Shown: positions 1 through 8,355 of the stretch, piece after piece
Layout: each line of letters begins with the position of its first letter
How positions within the stretch are numbered: position 1 is the first letter of the stretch
Assembly (NCBI RefSeq): GCF_036053395.1
Contig: NZ_CP107942.1
Location: forward strand, 1,950,501 to 2,014,500
Direction of reading: 5' to 3'
Source: Actinoplanes sp. NBC_00393
GTDB taxonomy: Bacteria > Actinomycetota > Actinomycetes > Mycobacteriales > Micromonosporaceae
Length of the DNA: 64,000 nt
The notes under the pieces: model-generated
What the model saw: only the letters and a program-made list of their open reading frames with translations
Database searches by the model: none
Told to the model about the DNA's origin: nothing
Program-made: the position numbers and the translations under genes

Positions 1-84
1 GGCCCTGGCACTCGCGCCGGAGGCCCTGGCACTCGCGCCGGAGGCTTCGGCACCCGCACCGGAGGCTTCGGCGCTTGCGCCGGA
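1..84. repeat. 21-bp tandem repeat, four copies, in frame in the monooxygenase 3' end
   Basis: Four 21-bp units start at 1, 22, 43 and 64. The first two are identical and the others differ at a few positions. The array reaches the window edge, so more copies may lie outside. Being a multiple of three, it keeps the monooxygenase frame open. Confidence 0.85.
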
Positions 85-1242
85 GGCGCTGGGATGAGTG
101 GCCGGGTACTTGATGCCGATGCCGCTCATGCGTTCGGCCATGACCAGGCGGCTGCGGCGGAAGCGCAGGATCGTCCGGATCGCGAAGGCCTGCAGGGCGT
201 TGCGCCACTTCGACTGGCCCAGCACCAGGCGGTTGAAGGTGTCGGTGAGCTTGAGGACCTGCTCGCCGACCGGGTGGCGTTCGCCCTGGTAGGTGTCGAG
301 GAGGCCGGGCGCGGCGGTGCCGTGGACGGCGGCGGCCAGTTTCCAGCCGAGGTTCATCGCGTCCTGGATGCCGGTGTTCATGCCCTGGCCGCCCAGCGGC
401 GAGTGGACGTGTGCGGCGTCGCCGGCCAGGAAGACCCGGCCGACGCGGTAGCGGGCGGCCTGGCGGCGTTCGCTGAGGAAGCGGGTGCTCCAGCGGGGTT
501 CGCCCATGCCCAGGTCGCTGCCGGCGATGCGGCGGAAGGCGTCGCGCATCTCGTCGCCGGTGACCGGTTCGGACAGGGGTGCGCGGTCGCGTTTGCGGTC
601 CCAGGCGATCACCCGGAACCAGCCGTCGCCGAACGGGACGGCGATCACCGCGCCGTCGGTGTTGGTGCGGGCGAACATCGCCTCCGGCGGCGGTTCGGCG
701 AGGCGGGAGTCGGCGAGCAGGATGTGGGTCTCGTACTGCTTGCCGATGAACTCGACGCCGAGCAGGCCGCGGATCGTGCTGTGTGCGCCGTCGCAGCCGA
801 CCACGTAGCGGGCGCGTTCCACCCGGTCGCCGACCTGCAGGGTGACGCCTTCGTCGTCCTGGCGCAGGCCGGTCACCGCGGCGTCCCGGACGATCTCCAC
901 GCCCAGGCGTTCGGCGCGGGCCTGCAGGACCTTCTCGGTGCCGCTCTGCGGGGCGATGAAGATCATCGGGTAGCGGGTGTCCAGGATGTCCAGGTTCAGG
1001 GAGGCGCCGGGGACGGGAGCGACGCTGGGCACGCGTACGCCGTGGAGCAGCACCTCGTCGGCGAGCCCGCGGGCATCGAGCAGTTCCAGGGTGCGGGCGT
1101 GCACAGCGAACGCCCGCGTGATGTTGGGTTCTTCGGCGCGCCGTTCCAGGAGCCGGCAGCGGACCCCGGCGAGCGCCAGTTCACAGGCGAGGGCGAGCCC
1201 GGTCGGTCCGGCGCCCACCACGATGACATCTGCGGTATTCAT
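1..1242 (-). CDS. FAD-dependent aromatic monooxygenase (PheA/TfdB type), C-terminus cut by window edge
   Basis: Flavoprotein hydroxylase that would use NAD(P)H and O2 to hydroxylate an aromatic or polyketide-like substrate. The N-terminus has the Rossmann FAD motif VIVVGAGPTGLALA (residues 6-19). The NAD(P)H/FAD region has VGCDGAHSTIR, and the second FAD motif is GDAAHVHSPLGGQGMN. ATG at 1242 gives the expected start just before the Rossmann strand. The frame stays open to base 1, so the true C-terminus lies outside the window. The last 28 visible residues are a 7-residue repeat rich in Ala, Ser and Gly (EASGAGA-like), encoded by a 21-bp tandem repeat and unlike the normal end of the family. 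It is divergent from the LuxR gene at 1308, a plausible regulator. Substrate unknown. Confidence 0.88.
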   Translation of the reverse strand, partial: MNTADVIVVGAGPTGLALACELALAGVRCRLLERRAEEPNITRAFAVHARTLELLDARGLADEVLLHGVRVPSVAPVPGASLNLDILDTRYPMIFIAPQSGTEKVLQARAERLGVEIVRDAAVTGLRQDDEGVTLQVGDRVERARYVVGCDGAHSTIRGLLGVEFIGKQYETHILLADSRLAEPPPEAMFARTNTDGAVIAVPFGDGWFRVIAWDRKRDRAPLSEPVTGDEMRDAFRRIAGSDLGMGEPRWSTRFLSERRQAARYRVGRVFLAGDAAHVHSPLGGQGMNTGIQDAMNLGWKLAAAVHGTAAPGLLDTYQGERHPVGEQVLKLTDTFNRLVLGQSKWRNALQAFAIRTILRFRRSRLVMAERMSGIGIKYPATHPSASGASAEASGAGAEASGASARASGASARA

Positions 1243-1295
1243 GCCCTGCAGCCTGCGCGAACACGGCAGGCGCTCGAATCAGCGTATTCACCGGT

Positions 1296-1301
1296 TACGA
1301 T
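1296..1301 (+). promoter_or_regulatory. -10 element of a leaderless promoter (TACGAT)
   Basis: TACGAT lies six bases before the ATG at 1308, so transcription would begin at or next to the start codon. No ribosome binding site is visible. The same TAnnnT-N6-start layout recurs in this window. Confidence 0.6.
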
Positions 1302-1307
1302 CGGCCC

Positions 1308-4223
1308 ATGCTGCACGGCAGGCAGCGGGAGTGCGCGCTCATCGACGATCTGCTGGCCGCGGCCGGCAACCGGCGCAGCGACGCGCCGGACCGCCAGGAC
1401 GCTGCGGCCGGCGAGCGGCGCAGCGACGCGCCGGACCGCCAGGACGCTGCGGCCGGCAACCGGCGCAGCGACGCGCCGGACCGCCAGGACGCTGCGGCCG
1501 GCAACCGGCGCAGCGACGCGCCGGACCGCCAGGACATTGCGGCCGGCGAGCGGCGCAGCGGCGTCCTGGTGATCAGGGGTGAGGCCGGCATCGGCAAGTC
1601 GGCGCTGCTGGCGTATGCGGCGGAGCACGCCACCGGCATGCGGATCTTGCGCGGCACCGGCATCGAGTCGGAGTCGGAGTTCCCGTTCGCCGCGGTGCAC
1701 CAGCTGCTGCGCCCGGTCGCCGACCTGATCGACGCGATTCCGGCCCGGCCGGCGGCGGCGCTGCGCGGCGCGTTCGGGATCGGCCCGGCCGGCGGCGAGG
1801 ACCGGTTCCTGATCTCCCTGGGCGTGCTCAGCGTGCTCGCCGAAGCCGCCGAGGACCGCCCGCTGCTGTGCCTGATCGACGACGCGCACTGGCTGGACGG
1901 CGCGTCGGCGGGCGCGCTGACCTTCGCCGCCCGCCGGCTGGACGCGGAGGGTGTGGTGCTGCTGTTCGCCGCCCGGGAAAGGTTCGATGCCGGCGCCCGG
2001 TTCGACGCCCCGGGACTGCCGGAACTGCCGCTGACCGGCCTCGACCCGGTGGCGGCTGGCGCGCTGCTCGCCGAGCGGGTCGGCGCGGACCTGCCCATCC
2101 CGGTACGCGACAGCCTGGTCACCAGCACCGCCGGCAACCCGCTCGGCCTACTCGAACTGCCCGCCTCCCTCTCCACCGACCAGCTCACCGGCCGTGAGCC
2201 GCTGCCCGACCGGCTGCCGGTCAGCGCCGAGGTCGAGCAGGTCTTCCTGGACCGGGTACGCCGCCAGGACCAGCCCACCCAGACGTTGCTGCTGCTCGCC
2301 GCGGCCGAGGACAGCGGCGAACTCGGCGTGATCCTGCAGGCCGCCGAAGCTCTGGGGGTGCCGACTGGGGCAATCGACGACGCGGAGAAGGCCGGTCTGA
2401 TCCGGGTCGACGGCCGGACGATCACCTTCTGTCATCCGCTGGTCCGCACCGCCGTCTACCGCGGCGCCACGTTCTGGCAGCGCCGCGACGCCCGGCACGC
2501 GCTCGCGGCCGCCCTCGACTCCCCGGACGACGCCGACCGCCGGGTCTGGCATCTCGCCGCCGCAGCGCTCGGCCCGGACGAGCAGGTCGCCGCTGAGCTG
2601 CAACAATCCGCCGAACGGGCCAGGCAGCGCGGGGGTCACGCCGCAGCCGCCACCGCCTACGAGCGGGCGGCCACACTCACCACGTCCACCGGGCTGCGCG
2701 GGGAGCGGCTCGCGGACGCCGCCGAGGCCGCCTGGCAGGCGGGTTTGCCGGGCCGGGCGAGCGCGCTGCTGGACCGGGCCGGCCCGCTGGTCACCGTCGC
2801 GCCGGCCCGCGCCCAGGTCGAGCATCTGCGCGGAACCATCGAGGGCACCTGTGGCGAGCTGACCACGGCGTACGCGATCCTGCTCTCGGCGGCCGAACCG
2901 GTCGCCCTGCTGGACCCGGTGCGGGCTGCCCGGATGCTCACCGAGGCCGGGCAGGCCGCCTGGCTGGCCGGCGACGTGCCGGGCCTGCACGAGGTGGCGC
3001 GGCGGCTGGCCGCGCTGCCGGTCCCGGACGAGGCTGTCCCGCTGAGCGCGGAGCTCGTGCTCGGCTTCGACAACCTGCTCAGCGGCGATACGGCAGCCGC
3101 GGTCGTGCACCTGCGCGACGCCGCCGGCCGCGCCGGGCACACCTCCGATCCCCGCGCGCTGATGCTGACCGCTGCCGGGGCCCTGTTCCTGGGCGACGAC
3201 GCCGTCGCGATCGGACTGTTCACGACGGCGGTGGCCCGGGCGCGGGCGGCGGGCGCGGCCGCGATGCTGCCGCCGCTGCTCGCGCCGCTCTCCTCGCTGG
3301 AGGCGTGGACCGGCCGGTACAGCGCGGCCACCGCGCACGGCGCCGAGGGCCTGCGGATCGCGGTGGAGACCGGGCAGGACAACCCGGCCGCCCATCTGCG
3401 CAGCGTGCTGGCCTGGACGGCCGCGGTGCAGGGTGATGAGGAGCAGTGCCGGGAGTACGCGTCCGCAGCACATTCCCACGCCCTCGAGCACCGGATCGGC
3501 CCGGCTGCCGGCATCGCGTCCTGGGCACTGGCCCTGCTGGATCTGGGCGCGGGCCGTCCGGAGAACGCCGCCGACCGTCTCGAGGCCCTCGCCATTGCCG
3601 GCCCCGGCGAGTCGCACCCCGTGGTGCGGGCGTTCTCGGCTGCCGATCTGGTCGAGGCCGCGGTGCGTACCGATCGGCCGACCCTGGCGCAGAGTGCTCT
3701 CGCGCGCCTGGAAACCTGGGCCGAAGCGACCGGCTCGGCTTGGGGCCGGGCCCTGACCGCACGCTGTCACGGCCTGTTGACCGGCGAGGACGACCACTTC
3801 GACGAGGCGCTGCGCCGGCACCGGCACGGCGGCCGGCCGTTCGACACGGCCCGCACCGAGCTGCTGTACGGCGGAATCCTGCGCCGCCGCCGCAAGCGTG
3901 CCGAGGCCCGGGTGCACCTGCGCGCCGCCCACGAGACCTTCGACCGGCTCGGCCTGCCGACCTGGGCCGACCTGGCCCACGCCGAGCTGCGCGCCACCGG
4001 CGAGACCGCCCGCAAACGCGAACCCGGCACGATGCACCAGCTCACCCCGCAGGAGGTGCTGATCGCCCGGATCGTCGGCGAGGGCGCCACCAACCGCGAG
4101 GTCGCCGCCCAGTTGTTCCTGAGCCCGCGTACCGTCGACTACCACCTGCGCAAGGTGTTCACCAAGCTGGACGTCTCGTCCCGGGCCGACCTGATCAAGC
4201 TGGTGGCACAGTCCGACCGGTGA
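1308..4223 (+). CDS. LuxR-family transcriptional regulator with AAA ATPase domain (LAL type)
   Basis: Large ATP-binding regulator of 971 aa. Walker A GEAGIGKS is at about residues 91-98 and a Walker B region LLCLIDD at about 186-192. A long helical, TPR-like middle follows, and the C-terminal LuxR HTH is at about 905-965 (LTPQEVLIARIVGEG...NREVAAQLFLS). Relatives normally run from the opening MLHGRQRE segment almost directly into Walker A. Here residues 21-80 are four copies of a 15-residue repeat (NRRSDAPDRQDAAAG) encoded by a 45-bp array, which pushes the P-loop about 60 residues downstream. It is divergent from the FAD monooxygenase, which it probably controls. The signal sensed is unknown. 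Confidence 0.9.
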   Translation: MLHGRQRECALIDDLLAAAGNRRSDAPDRQDAAAGERRSDAPDRQDAAAGNRRSDAPDRQDAAAGNRRSDAPDRQDIAAGERRSGVLVIRGEAGIGKSALLAYAAEHATGMRILRGTGIESESEFPFAAVHQLLRPVADLIDAIPARPAAALRGAFGIGPAGGEDRFLISLGVLSVLAEAAEDRPLLCLIDDAHWLDGASAGALTFAARRLDAEGVVLLFAARERFDAGARFDAPGLPELPLTGLDPVAAGALLAERVGADLPIPVRDSLVTSTAGNPLGLLELPASLSTDQLTGREPLPDRLPVSAEVEQVFLDRVRRQDQPTQTLLLLAAAEDSGELGVILQAAEALGVPTGAIDDAEKAGLIRVDGRTITFCHPLVRTAVYRGATFWQRRDARHALAAALDSPDDADRRVWHLAAAALGPDEQVAAELQQSAERARQRGGHAAAATAYERAATLTTSTGLRGERLADAAEAAWQAGLPGRASALLDRAGPLVTVAPARAQVEHLRGTIEGTCGELTTAYAILLSAAEPVALLDPVRAARMLTEAGQAAWLAGDVPGLHEVARRLAALPVPDEAVPLSAELVLGFDNLLSGDTAAAVVHLRDAAGRAGHTSDPRALMLTAAGALFLGDDAVAIGLFTTAVARARAAGAAAMLPPLLAPLSSLEAWTGRYSAATAHGAEGLRIAVETGQDNPAAHLRSVLAWTAAVQGDEEQCREYASAAHSHALEHRIGPAAGIASWALALLDLGAGRPENAADRLEALAIAGPGESHPVVRAFSAADLVEAAVRTDRPTLAQSALARLETWAEATGSAWGRALTARCHGLLTGEDDHFDEALRRHRHGGRPFDTARTELLYGGILRRRRKRAEARVHLRAAHETFDRLGLPTWADLAHAELRATGETARKREPGTMHQLTPQEVLIARIVGEGATNREVAAQLFLSPRTVDYHLRKVFTKLDVSSRADLIKLVAQSDR
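1368..1547. repeat. 45-bp tandem repeat, four copies, in frame inside the LuxR gene
   Basis: Four 45-bp units run without gaps, followed by a 12-bp partial fifth. They differ only at a few bases (Asn/Glu at the first position, Ala/Ile near the end). The unit adds exactly 15 residues per copy between the start and Walker A. Confidence 0.93.
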
Positions 4224-4269
4224 CTTCACTGATGCGAACGTTCCACCGAGGACCTGGCAGGATGGACCG

Positions 4270-5670
4270 ATGAGGGTGGCCGGTGCGATGCTCAGCGCCG
4301 TCCTTCTCGTCCTCGCCGGATGCATGCCCACGCCGGTGCCGCTCACCGGCGCCCTGCTCGTCCTGCAGGCGTCCTGCGCGAGCCCGTGCACCTACTGGTT
4401 CGAGTATTGGGCGGACGGCACGACGCGGATCGCCATCACACCGGACCGTCGTTCGGCCGGCGGCGAGATCTCCGAGACGATCAGCGGGCTCGCGCCGGAC
4501 ACCGTCTATCGCACACGGTTCTGCAGCGCGGACTTCTGTGCCGGGGTCTCCGGTGCGCCGAGTCTGCCGGGGGTGATTCCCGATCCGGGCGATCTCAGCG
4601 CGACCCGCAACTACCGGACGGCCGGTCCGGGCACGGTGGCGACGACGGATCTCGGGCGGCCGCTGTCCGAGGCGGACACTGCGACGCGCCCGATCTCGCG
4701 GGACGGCGGGCTCAGCGCCGCCTGGTCGGCGACCGAGAGCCTGTGGTTGTTCGGGGACACGTCGCAGCGCAACGGGCCGGTTTTCCTGGCTGGGACGACG
4801 GCGGCGGGTGGAGCGTACGCTCGCGGTTCGGTGCCGACCGGCCTGCGCGAGGTGCCGACGCCACCGGCCGCGCACCCATCCGGGCAGACCGGCCCGGCGC
4901 CCTTCCTGCCGGCGCCGCAGGGCCTGCGCGCTGACGCGCAGCAGACCTGCGACGGTTTCGACCGCTATGCGGCCTCCTGGCCGTTGGGTCTCGCGCGCCT
5001 TCCCGGCAAAGATCAACTGCTGATCGTGTACGCCGAGACGTGCGTGATTTCGCAGACCCGGATGCCCCTGCAGCGGCTCGTCCTGGCCGTCTACGACCCG
5101 GTGGCCAACCAGTTCCTCTCCAGCGCCACGCCGTTCGCGGCGGTGCCGTTGGAGGCGGGCCTGCCGGCCGCGCAGCAGCTCGGCTCGCCGGTCTTCGGCG
5201 GCGACGGACACCTTTATCTGTACGCCAACGACGTCGAAACCGGCGACATCCTGATGGCACGGGTCGGCGCGGACCCCGCCTCCTGGGCCGACGCTGCGAA
5301 CTACCGCTGGTGGAACGGCCAGTGGACCCCGAACCCGGCCGAGGCGGTCTCGGTCGCTGCGGTGCCGTTCGCCGGATCGGTGCAGGTCGCCGACTACACC
5401 GCGACCGGTTCGCACCGCTTCGCCATGGTCGTGCTGACCGGCTTCGGCGTCGGCGGGTTCCAGGTCCTGGAGGCGTCGTCGCCGGCCGGACCGTGGACGC
5501 CGACGGTGGCCGGCCGGGTGCCGGACCCGTGCTCGCCGGTCGGCTACGGGTGCTACGCGCTGCACGGTCACGCCGAGCTCAGCACCGACGACCGGTTGCT
5601 GTTCTCCTGGTACAGCCCGACCGACCTGGACGGCTTCGCCCACCTTCGGGTCGGGTCGGTGCCCTGGTGA
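4270..5670 (+). CDS. Lipoprotein with DUF4185-like propeller domain
   Basis: Secreted lipoprotein of 466 aa. The signal peptide ends in lipobox VLAGC with the modified Cys at residue 18. Residues about 30-105 resemble a small beta-sandwich (fibronectin III-like, TYWFEYWADG). After that come features of DUF4185-type five-bladed propellers, including LWLFGDTSQ, repeated Trp- and Gly-rich strands and a final HLRVGSVPW. DUF4185 proteins are related to glycosidase-like propellers, but activity is not established for most. It follows the LuxR gene by 46 bp on the same strand. The domain call rests on motif recognition only. Confidence 0.72.
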   Translation: MRVAGAMLSAVLLVLAGCMPTPVPLTGALLVLQASCASPCTYWFEYWADGTTRIAITPDRRSAGGEISETISGLAPDTVYRTRFCSADFCAGVSGAPSLPGVIPDPGDLSATRNYRTAGPGTVATTDLGRPLSEADTATRPISRDGGLSAAWSATESLWLFGDTSQRNGPVFLAGTTAAGGAYARGSVPTGLREVPTPPAAHPSGQTGPAPFLPAPQGLRADAQQTCDGFDRYAASWPLGLARLPGKDQLLIVYAETCVISQTRMPLQRLVLAVYDPVANQFLSSATPFAAVPLEAGLPAAQQLGSPVFGGDGHLYLYANDVETGDILMARVGADPASWADAANYRWWNGQWTPNPAEAVSVAAVPFAGSVQVADYTATGSHRFAMVVLTGFGVGGFQVLEASSPAGPWTPTVAGRVPDPCSPVGYGCYALHGHAELSTDDRLLFSWYSPTDLDGFAHLRVGSVPW

Positions 5671-5683
5671 GGGACCGCGCCAG

Positions 5684-5689
5684 TAGGGT
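5684..5689 (+). promoter_or_regulatory. -10 element of a leaderless promoter (TAGGGT)
   Basis: TAGGGT lies six bases before the ATG at 5696, and no Shine-Dalgarno sequence lies between. It implies separate transcription of the DinB gene despite the close upstream gene. Confidence 0.6.
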
Positions 5690-5695
5690 CGTCGG

Positions 5696-6190
5696 ATGAT
5701 CGAATCGCAGCGTGAGCCGGTGCCGCGTAACGACGGCGGCGAACTCGACACCGCCCTCGCCTTCCTGTCCTTCGCCCGCTCCTGCGTGCTCAAGAAGGTC
5801 GACGGGCTCAGTGACGAGCAGCTCAGCCGCCGTCTGGTCGCCTCCGACACCACGCTGCTGGGCCTGGTGCAGCACCTCGCCGACGGCGAGCGGTACTGGT
5901 TCGGCCACACCTTCGCCGGCGACCCGGCGGACCCCGAACTCGACTTCGCCATGGTGGTCCGGCCCGGCCGATCGTCGTTTGAGGTCATCGCCGACTACCG
6001 GGCGGCGATCGTGGACAGTGACGCGATCCTGTCCGCGGCGGCGGGGCCCGAGGCGCCGACCGCCGAGCAGATCGACGGCTCACCGCGTACGTTGCGCTGG
6101 GTGCTGGCTCACATGACCAGCGAGACCGTACGGCACGCCGGGCACGCCGACATCCTGCGCGAAATGATCGACGGCGTCACCGGTCGCTGA
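5696..6190 (+). CDS. DinB/DUF664 family protein
   Basis: Four-helix-bundle protein of 164 aa of the DinB/YfiT superfamily (DUF664 branch). In actinomycetes this superfamily includes mycothiol-dependent transferases. The first helix region (LDTALAFLSFARSCVLKKVDGLSDEQL), the His in LVQHLADGERYW and the C-terminal HMTSETVRHAGHADILRE supply the His residues that bind the metal in family members. Exact substrate unknown. Confidence 0.88.
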   Translation: MIESQREPVPRNDGGELDTALAFLSFARSCVLKKVDGLSDEQLSRRLVASDTTLLGLVQHLADGERYWFGHTFAGDPADPELDFAMVVRPGRSSFEVIADYRAAIVDSDAILSAAAGPEAPTAEQIDGSPRTLRWVLAHMTSETVRHAGHADILREMIDGVTGR

Positions 6191-6272
6191 CGCCCGGTCA
6201 CGGTTGGGTTGCGACTGGCTGAATCGCCGGCGGAGCAGAGGTTGCGGGGCGGCAGCGTGATCGGCCGTGCAC

Positions 6273-6278
6273 TAGGGT
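6273..6278 (+). promoter_or_regulatory. -10 element of a probable leaderless promoter (TAGGGT)
   Basis: TAGGGT lies seven bases before the ATG at 6286, one base longer than the other leaderless-type sites in the window. Confidence 0.5.
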
Positions 6279-6285
6279 TGCCGCA

Positions 6286-6831
6286 ATGTGGCTTTCCCGC
6301 CTGGTGCGTAAACATCACGAAGCGGTCAAATTCCTCGTGGTCGGCGGGATCTGCTTCCTCACCACCACCGTGATCAACTACGCGCTGAAGCTGACCGTGC
6401 TGCACGAGAAGCCGGTCACTGCCCTGGCCGTGGCCACCCTGGTCAGCACCGTCCTGTCATATGTGCTGAACCGCGAGTGGTCCTTCCGGACCCGGGGCGG
6501 CCGGGAGCGGCACCACGAGGCCGCCCTGTTCTTCTCGGTGAGCGCGGTCGGCATCGTCCTCAACTCGGTCCCCCTCGCGATCTCGCGGTACATGCTGCAC
6601 CTGCAGGTCCCCGAGGTCACCCGGCCGGTGCAGGAGATCGCCGACTTCGTCAGCGGCATCATCCTCGGCACGCTGCTCGCGATGTGCTTCCGGCTGTGGG
6701 CCTTCAAGCGGTTCGTCTTCCCGCAGGCCGAGGCGCGGCCACCCCGGCAGACCCGGCGCACCGGCCGCGGCCCGCGCAGCGCCGTGGTGCAGCACGAGCC
6801 GGCCCGTGACGGTGTGGACGAGGTGCTCTGA
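6286..6831 (+). CDS. GtrA-family membrane protein
   Basis: Integral membrane protein of 181 aa with four predicted transmembrane segments (about residues 15-35, 45-65, 80-100 and 120-145). The GtrA signatures are FLVVGGICFL near the N-terminus and YVLNREWSF after helix 2. GtrA proteins take part in moving or modifying lipid-linked sugars for cell-surface glycans. The C-terminal 35 residues are a charged, Arg-rich tail. No glycosyltransferase partner is adjacent. Confidence 0.88.
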   Translation: MWLSRLVRKHHEAVKFLVVGGICFLTTTVINYALKLTVLHEKPVTALAVATLVSTVLSYVLNREWSFRTRGGRERHHEAALFFSVSAVGIVLNSVPLAISRYMLHLQVPEVTRPVQEIADFVSGIILGTLLAMCFRLWAFKRFVFPQAEARPPRQTRRTGRGPRSAVVQHEPARDGVDEVL

Positions 6832-6840
6832 CCCGATCAT

Positions 6841-6857
6841 CCGGTCTTCCTGACCGG
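6841..6857 (+). terminator. Short hairpin after GtrA
   Basis: CCGGTC and GACCGG form a 6-bp stem with a 5-base loop, 10 bp past the GtrA stop, followed by TT. A weak intrinsic terminator is possible. Confidence 0.4.
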
Positions 6858-6960
6858 TTGAACCTTCGTTGGTGTGGCGAGGTATTCGAAGGTGTCGGCG
6901 GCCATCCGTAAAGGGTCGGCAGCCGAACCCCTACCGAACACATCCATCGAGGAGATCGTG

Positions 6961-7227
6961 ATGACCGTTCTTACCGACGCCCGCGCGGAAGCCCTGTTCA
7001 CCAGCCCGCTGGCGACCGGCAGCAGCCCCGCACGCGAGGTCGTGGAGGCCGCCATCCGGCATGCCGTCCGCATGCGCGGCGGTGTGCGCGGGTGCGCCGC
7101 GGACGTCGCCACCGAGTACGGCGACCATCCCGAGCTGGCCGTCCCGCGGATGCGCTGGGCGCGCGGCGTGATCGAGCATCTGTACGATGGCCGCCCTCGC
7201 CCATCCGCTTGGGCGCTGGTCGGCTGA
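6961..7227 (+). CDS. Small hypothetical protein (88 aa)
   Basis: The start is ATG 6961 because it follows a good Shine-Dalgarno sequence (GAGGAG, 6949-6954). An upstream in-frame ATG at 6874 has none. The protein has an acidic/Ala start (TVLTDARAEALFTSPLATG) and a helical centre (AREVVEAAIRHAVRMRGGVRGCAADVATEYGDHPE) with one Cys. It has no signal peptide or membrane segment. I do not recognise the family. Confidence 0.7.
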   Translation: MTVLTDARAEALFTSPLATGSSPAREVVEAAIRHAVRMRGGVRGCAADVATEYGDHPELAVPRMRWARGVIEHLYDGRPRPSAWALVG

Positions 7228-7254
7228 ATTGCGGCCCGGGCGCACACTGACCCT

Positions 7255-7707
7255 GTGTCCGGGAAACGAGTCTCCGTTCCGCCGCGCTGGATCGTCCGGC
7301 TCGCCTGGTCGGTGCACCGCGGCCTGCATCGCATCTCCGGCGGCCGGCTCGCCCTGCGCCGCCCGCGCCACGGCCGGTACGGCCTGATGCGCCTCACCAC
7401 CCGGGGACGCCGCAGCGGCCAACCGCGCAGCGTGATCCTCGCTTACCTGGAGGACGGGCCGAACCTCACGACGCTCGCCATGAACGGCTGGAGCGACGGC
7501 GAGCCGGCCTGGTGGCTCAACCTGCTGGCCGACCCGGCCGCGCAGATCGAACTCCGCGACGGCACGCGGCCGGTGCACGCCCGCGCGGCCGCGGGCGCCG
7601 AGCACGACCAGCTCTGGCAACGCTGGCGCGAGGTCGACGAAGATCTGGATGCGTACGCGGTCCTACGCTCTACCCCGACAGCGGTGGTGATCTTCGAGGA
7701 GCGGTAG
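7255..7707 (+). CDS. DUF385 nitroreductase/deazaflavin-dependent protein
   Basis: F420-binding split-barrel protein of 150 aa related to mycobacterial Ddn-like proteins. Family features are LMRLTTRGRRSGQPRSVILAYLEDG and the WWLNLLADP segment, which lies at the cofactor site. The GTG at 7255 is the only reasonable start. It sits 27 bp after the small hypothetical gene and 3 bp before the next gene, so the three may be cotranscribed. Likely role: F420H2-dependent reduction of an unknown substrate. Confidence 0.85.
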   Translation: MSGKRVSVPPRWIVRLAWSVHRGLHRISGGRLALRRPRHGRYGLMRLTTRGRRSGQPRSVILAYLEDGPNLTTLAMNGWSDGEPAWWLNLLADPAAQIELRDGTRPVHARAAAGAEHDQLWQRWREVDEDLDAYAVLRSTPTAVVIFEER

Positions 7708-7710
7708 CGC

Positions 7711-8355
7711 ATGACCGGGTTCGACACGGCGGGGGAGCTGCGGTCACGTCTGGGCGACCGGTCCGGGGTGTGGGAGTTCCTGCGGCTGTTCAGCGTCGCG
7801 TGGGAGTTGCCCGCCGAGCCGGTCGCGGCGGATCTCTCGTCGCCGGTTGCGCTGCGTGAGGCGTACGCATGCTGTGGTCTTCTCGATCCTCGCGGCACCG
7901 AGGTCAAGGACGGCGCGTTCGTCTTCCACTGGACGGATCCGCTGATCGCCGACACCGGCTGGGGCATCCCGGTAACCGCGCTGGACGAGCCGGATCCGTC
8001 GGTGGTCATCGACACCGGGTCGGGTTGGCAGCCGTACCTCGACCGGCTTTCGCTGGCCTGCGTGGATCTCGCGCTCACCGCGGCGATCGAGCAGGGTGAC
8101 GACGAATTGTGCAACGCCTGCGAGCTGTCGCCGGAGGAGGTGCCCGCGGTGATGGCCCGGTTCGATCGGGTGCCGCTGCCGGATCTGCCGATGTGGATCG
8201 ACGTGGAGGAATCGCCGGTCCGCTGGTACTCGCGGCCCGGCGCGCTCCTGCGCACCCACGGTGACGACTGGGCCTGGTTGTGGGTACGCGCGCAGACCCC
8301 CGCCGGGCTGGCGGAGGTCTACGCGGGGGTGCCGAGCGACCGCTGGAGTCAGTGA
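7711..8355 (+). CDS. Hypothetical protein (214 aa)
   Basis: Soluble acidic protein with a GAGGAG ribosome site before ATG 7711. It has many Trp and Asp residues and conserved-looking stretches LFSVAWELPAEPV, VFHWTDPLIADTGWGIPV and WYSRPGALLRTHGDDWAWLWVRA. There is no signal peptide or membrane helix. The pattern vaguely recalls SMI1/SUKH-like or other immunity-type proteins, but I cannot assign a family. It overlaps the convergent membrane-protein gene by 7 bp at the 3' ends. Confidence 0.75.
   Translation: MTGFDTAGELRSRLGDRSGVWEFLRLFSVAWELPAEPVAADLSSPVALREAYACCGLLDPRGTEVKDGAFVFHWTDPLIADTGWGIPVTALDEPDPSVVIDTGSGWQPYLDRLSLACVDLALTAAIEQGDDELCNACELSPEEVPAVMARFDRVPLPDLPMWIDVEESPVRWYSRPGALLRTHGDDWAWLWVRAQTPAGLAEVYAGVPSDRWSQ

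Noticed and set aside
94..1572. Long open frame on the plus strand
   Set aside because: It is the antisense of the FAD monooxygenase and the repeat in the LuxR gene, with Ala/Gly/Arg-rich composition typical of shadow frames in high-GC DNA.
2148..4391. Long open frames antisense to the LuxR regulator
   Set aside because: The plus strand encodes a full LAL-type regulator with domain motifs; the minus frames have no recognisable domain.
7711..8355. Immunity protein of a polymorphic toxin system
   Set aside because: The resemblance to SUKH-type proteins is only impressionistic and there is no toxin gene nearby.
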